From an uncultured Verrucomicrobiota bacterium (lineage in GTDB: Bacteria; Verrucomicrobiota; Verrucomicrobiia; Chthoniobacterales; SZAS-18): 7,642 nt of DNA. Below are positions 6,934 through 7,642 of this stretch, piece after piece. The position numbers and the translations under genes were made by a program. The stretch spans positions 1 to 7,642 of the forward strand of contig CALMVM010000118.1 in assembly GCA_937873255.1 (NCBI GenBank). The letters are read 5' to 3'. Within the stretch, counting starts at the first letter, position 1, and each line of letters starts with the position of its first letter. Under the pieces are notes generated by a model. The model ran no database searches and was not told the origin of the DNA. It saw nothing but the letters and a program-made list of their open reading frames with translations.

Positions 6934-7015
6934 TGCCGTTTTTGCGGCACCGGAAAGCGCGACCAACCAGGAAGCGCTTTGATATTGGGCCAGGACGGTG
7001 CGGGCAGATGCCCGC
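6934..7015. terminator. Hairpin cluster between convergent genes
   Basis: Three inverted repeats lie in the 113-bp gap between the dehydrogenase and the convergent gene ending at 7032: TGCCG-TTTTTG-CGGCA (6934-6949), AAAGCGC...GCGCTTT with a 13-nt loop (6954-6980), and GCGGGC-AGAT-GCCCGC (7000-7015). Position and structure suggest bidirectional transcription termination. None has a long T tract, so Rho-independent termination is uncertain. The last one also resembles a small REP-type hairpin. Confidence 0.45.
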
Positions 7016-7031
7016 GCCGAACGCCGGATGG

Positions 7032-7412
7032 TTATTTCAGCCCGTCGGTCATGCGCTTCACGCAGGCTTCCATGTAATCGGCGAATTTCTGCGCCTCTTC
7101 GGGTTTGACCTTGCCCTGGATCGCGGCGGCCTTGGTTTGCAGGTCGGTCCCCTTGGTCTGGAAATCCTGTGCCTTCGCGGCGATGGCCTGCAATTTCGCG
7201 GCGTCGTTGGCGTTCGCGGCGGCCATGTAATCCTTCATGAACGCGACGTATTGGCTCACGAAATCATTGTAGTCCTTGGCGAACTGCGTCACGGCCGGAT
7301 CGCTGAACGACGGCGTGTCGTCGGCGTGCGCGAGGCCCGCGAAAGCCAGGAAGGCGAGCGAGCAGCAGAGCAGGACGAGACGACGGCGCAGGGTGGAGGA
7401 AAGGGAGTTCAT
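7032..7412 (-). CDS. Small secreted helical protein, function unknown
   Basis: The product is 126 residues with a clear Sec signal peptide: MNSLSSTLRRRL, the core VLLCCSLAFLAFAGL, and cleavage expected after AHA (28-30). The mature 96 residues are rich in Ala, Lys, Gln and Asp and appear almost wholly helical. They contain an aromatic-rich helix (FAKDYNDFVSQYVAFMKDYMAA, about 44-65), then heptad-like stretches KLQAIAAKAQDFQTKGTDLQTKAAAI (about 73-98), which suggests a coiled coil or helical bundle. One cysteine (about 117) remains in the mature chain. I do not recognise the family. The ATG was chosen because it starts directly before the signal peptide; the extra 15 codons upstream are proline-rich and non-homologous. 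No Shine-Dalgarno sequence is visible. The gene is convergent with the zinc dehydrogenase and backed by a repeat-rich region. Confidence 0.8.
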   Translation of the reverse strand: MNSLSSTLRRRLVLLCCSLAFLAFAGLAHADDTPSFSDPAVTQFAKDYNDFVSQYVAFMKDYMAAANANDAAKLQAIAAKAQDFQTKGTDLQTKAAAIQGKVKPEEAQKFADYMEACVKRMTDGLK

Positions 7413-7466
7413 GGATTGGTGTCCGTCCAGTCTGTCCGGCGGCGGGGCGGCGGGCAAGCGAATTCG

Positions 7467-7543
7467 AATCGTGGTACCACCTGACCTCTTCAGCTCCGGC
7501 AGGACAATCGTGGTATCGCCTGACCTCTCCAGCCCCGGCAGGG
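7467..7543. repeat. Tandem 39-bp imperfect direct repeat, two copies
   Basis: Copies at 7467-7504 and 7506-7543 align over 38 bases with five differences, a period of 39. Both contain AATCGTGGTA, CCTGACCTCT and CCGGCAGG. Copy 1 contains the perfect palindrome GTGGTACCAC (7471-7480). No protein is supported across them. Confidence 0.75.
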
Positions 7544-7552
7544 GCGTAAGAA
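7531..7552. repeat. GC-rich REP-like unit, copy A
   Basis: The unit folds as GCCCC-GGCA-GGGGC (7532-7545) and is followed by GTAAGAA. It recurs identically over 22 bases at 7599-7620. It overlaps the end of the second 39-bp repeat. Confidence 0.75.
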
Positions 7553-7557
7553 TTTAG

Positions 7558-7577
7558 CCCACGGCGTGAGCCGTGGG
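7558..7577. repeat. Perfect hairpin with 8-bp stem
   Basis: CCCACGGC-GTGA-GCCGTGGG is a perfect 8-bp stem with a GTGA tetraloop. The loop fits the GNRA class (R = G), so the RNA form would be stable. It sits between the two copies of the 22-base GC-rich unit. Confidence 0.75.
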
Positions 7578-7598
7578 GATGTCACCGCAGAAGGTCGA

Positions 7599-7620
7599 AG
7601 CCCCGGCAGGGGCGTAAGAA
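7599..7620. repeat. GC-rich REP-like unit, copy B
   Basis: This is an exact second copy of the 22-base unit, again with the GCCCC-GGCA-GGGGC stem and the GTAAGAA tail, 68 bases after copy A. The array may continue beyond the window. Confidence 0.75.
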
Positions 7621-7642
7621 AACCGGCGGGACTGTCCATGAA

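Noticed and set aside
7459..7466. CGAATTCG palindrome
   Set aside because: It is a chance 8-base palindrome containing a restriction site, with no supporting context.
6339..7484. Plus-strand 381-codon frame over the dehydrogenase 3' end and the secreted protein gene
   Set aside because: It is a shadow of one gene in another frame and of another gene antisense. It has no coherent protein character.
7467..7620. CRISPR-like array
   Set aside because: There are only two copies per unit, with no constant spacer length, no cas genes and internal hairpins. REP-type repeats explain it better.

Overview
The window looks like ordinary chromosome from a GC-rich, free-living Gram-negative bacterium. 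Eight of the nine genes start with no readable Shine-Dalgarno sequence. Together with the gene types and the dense REP-like repeats, this would fit the Verrucomicrobiota (for example Opitutales). That placement is inference from style, not a database match.

Layout, left to right. Positions 53-2091 (minus strand) hold miaB, a tRNA-modifying radical SAM enzyme, followed with a 4-base overlap by a six-helix membrane protein of unknown function. A small exported DUF3828-like protein (2205-2678, plus) is divergent from miaB. A perfect 30-bp inverted repeat (2687-2800), built from two self-complementary arms like a REPIN, separates it from two short-chain dehydrogenases (SDRs) in tandem on the minus strand (2828-3583 and 3699-4460). 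A TetR-family repressor (4535-5143, plus) diverges from the SDRs. The 74-bp gap between them carries two copies of a TGTAYC-N4-GGTAYR operator-like palindrome and plausible promoters in both directions. A hotdog-fold thioesterase (5172-5609) follows tetR closely. Next comes a zinc alcohol/formaldehyde dehydrogenase (5740-6918). A small secreted helical protein (7032-7412, minus) converges on it. The last 230 bases are non-coding and filled with GC-rich hairpins and direct repeats.

How the genes may work together: the TetR regulator, the SDRs and perhaps the thioesterase form a classic divergent regulator/oxidoreductase unit. The zinc dehydrogenase next to them could belong to the same aldehyde or carbonyl metabolism, but nothing in the sequence proves shared regulation. 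I found no CRISPR array, rRNA, tRNA, transposase gene, phage gene or clear new defence system. The observations most worth following are the REPIN-like element, the terminal repeat cluster and the paired operators.
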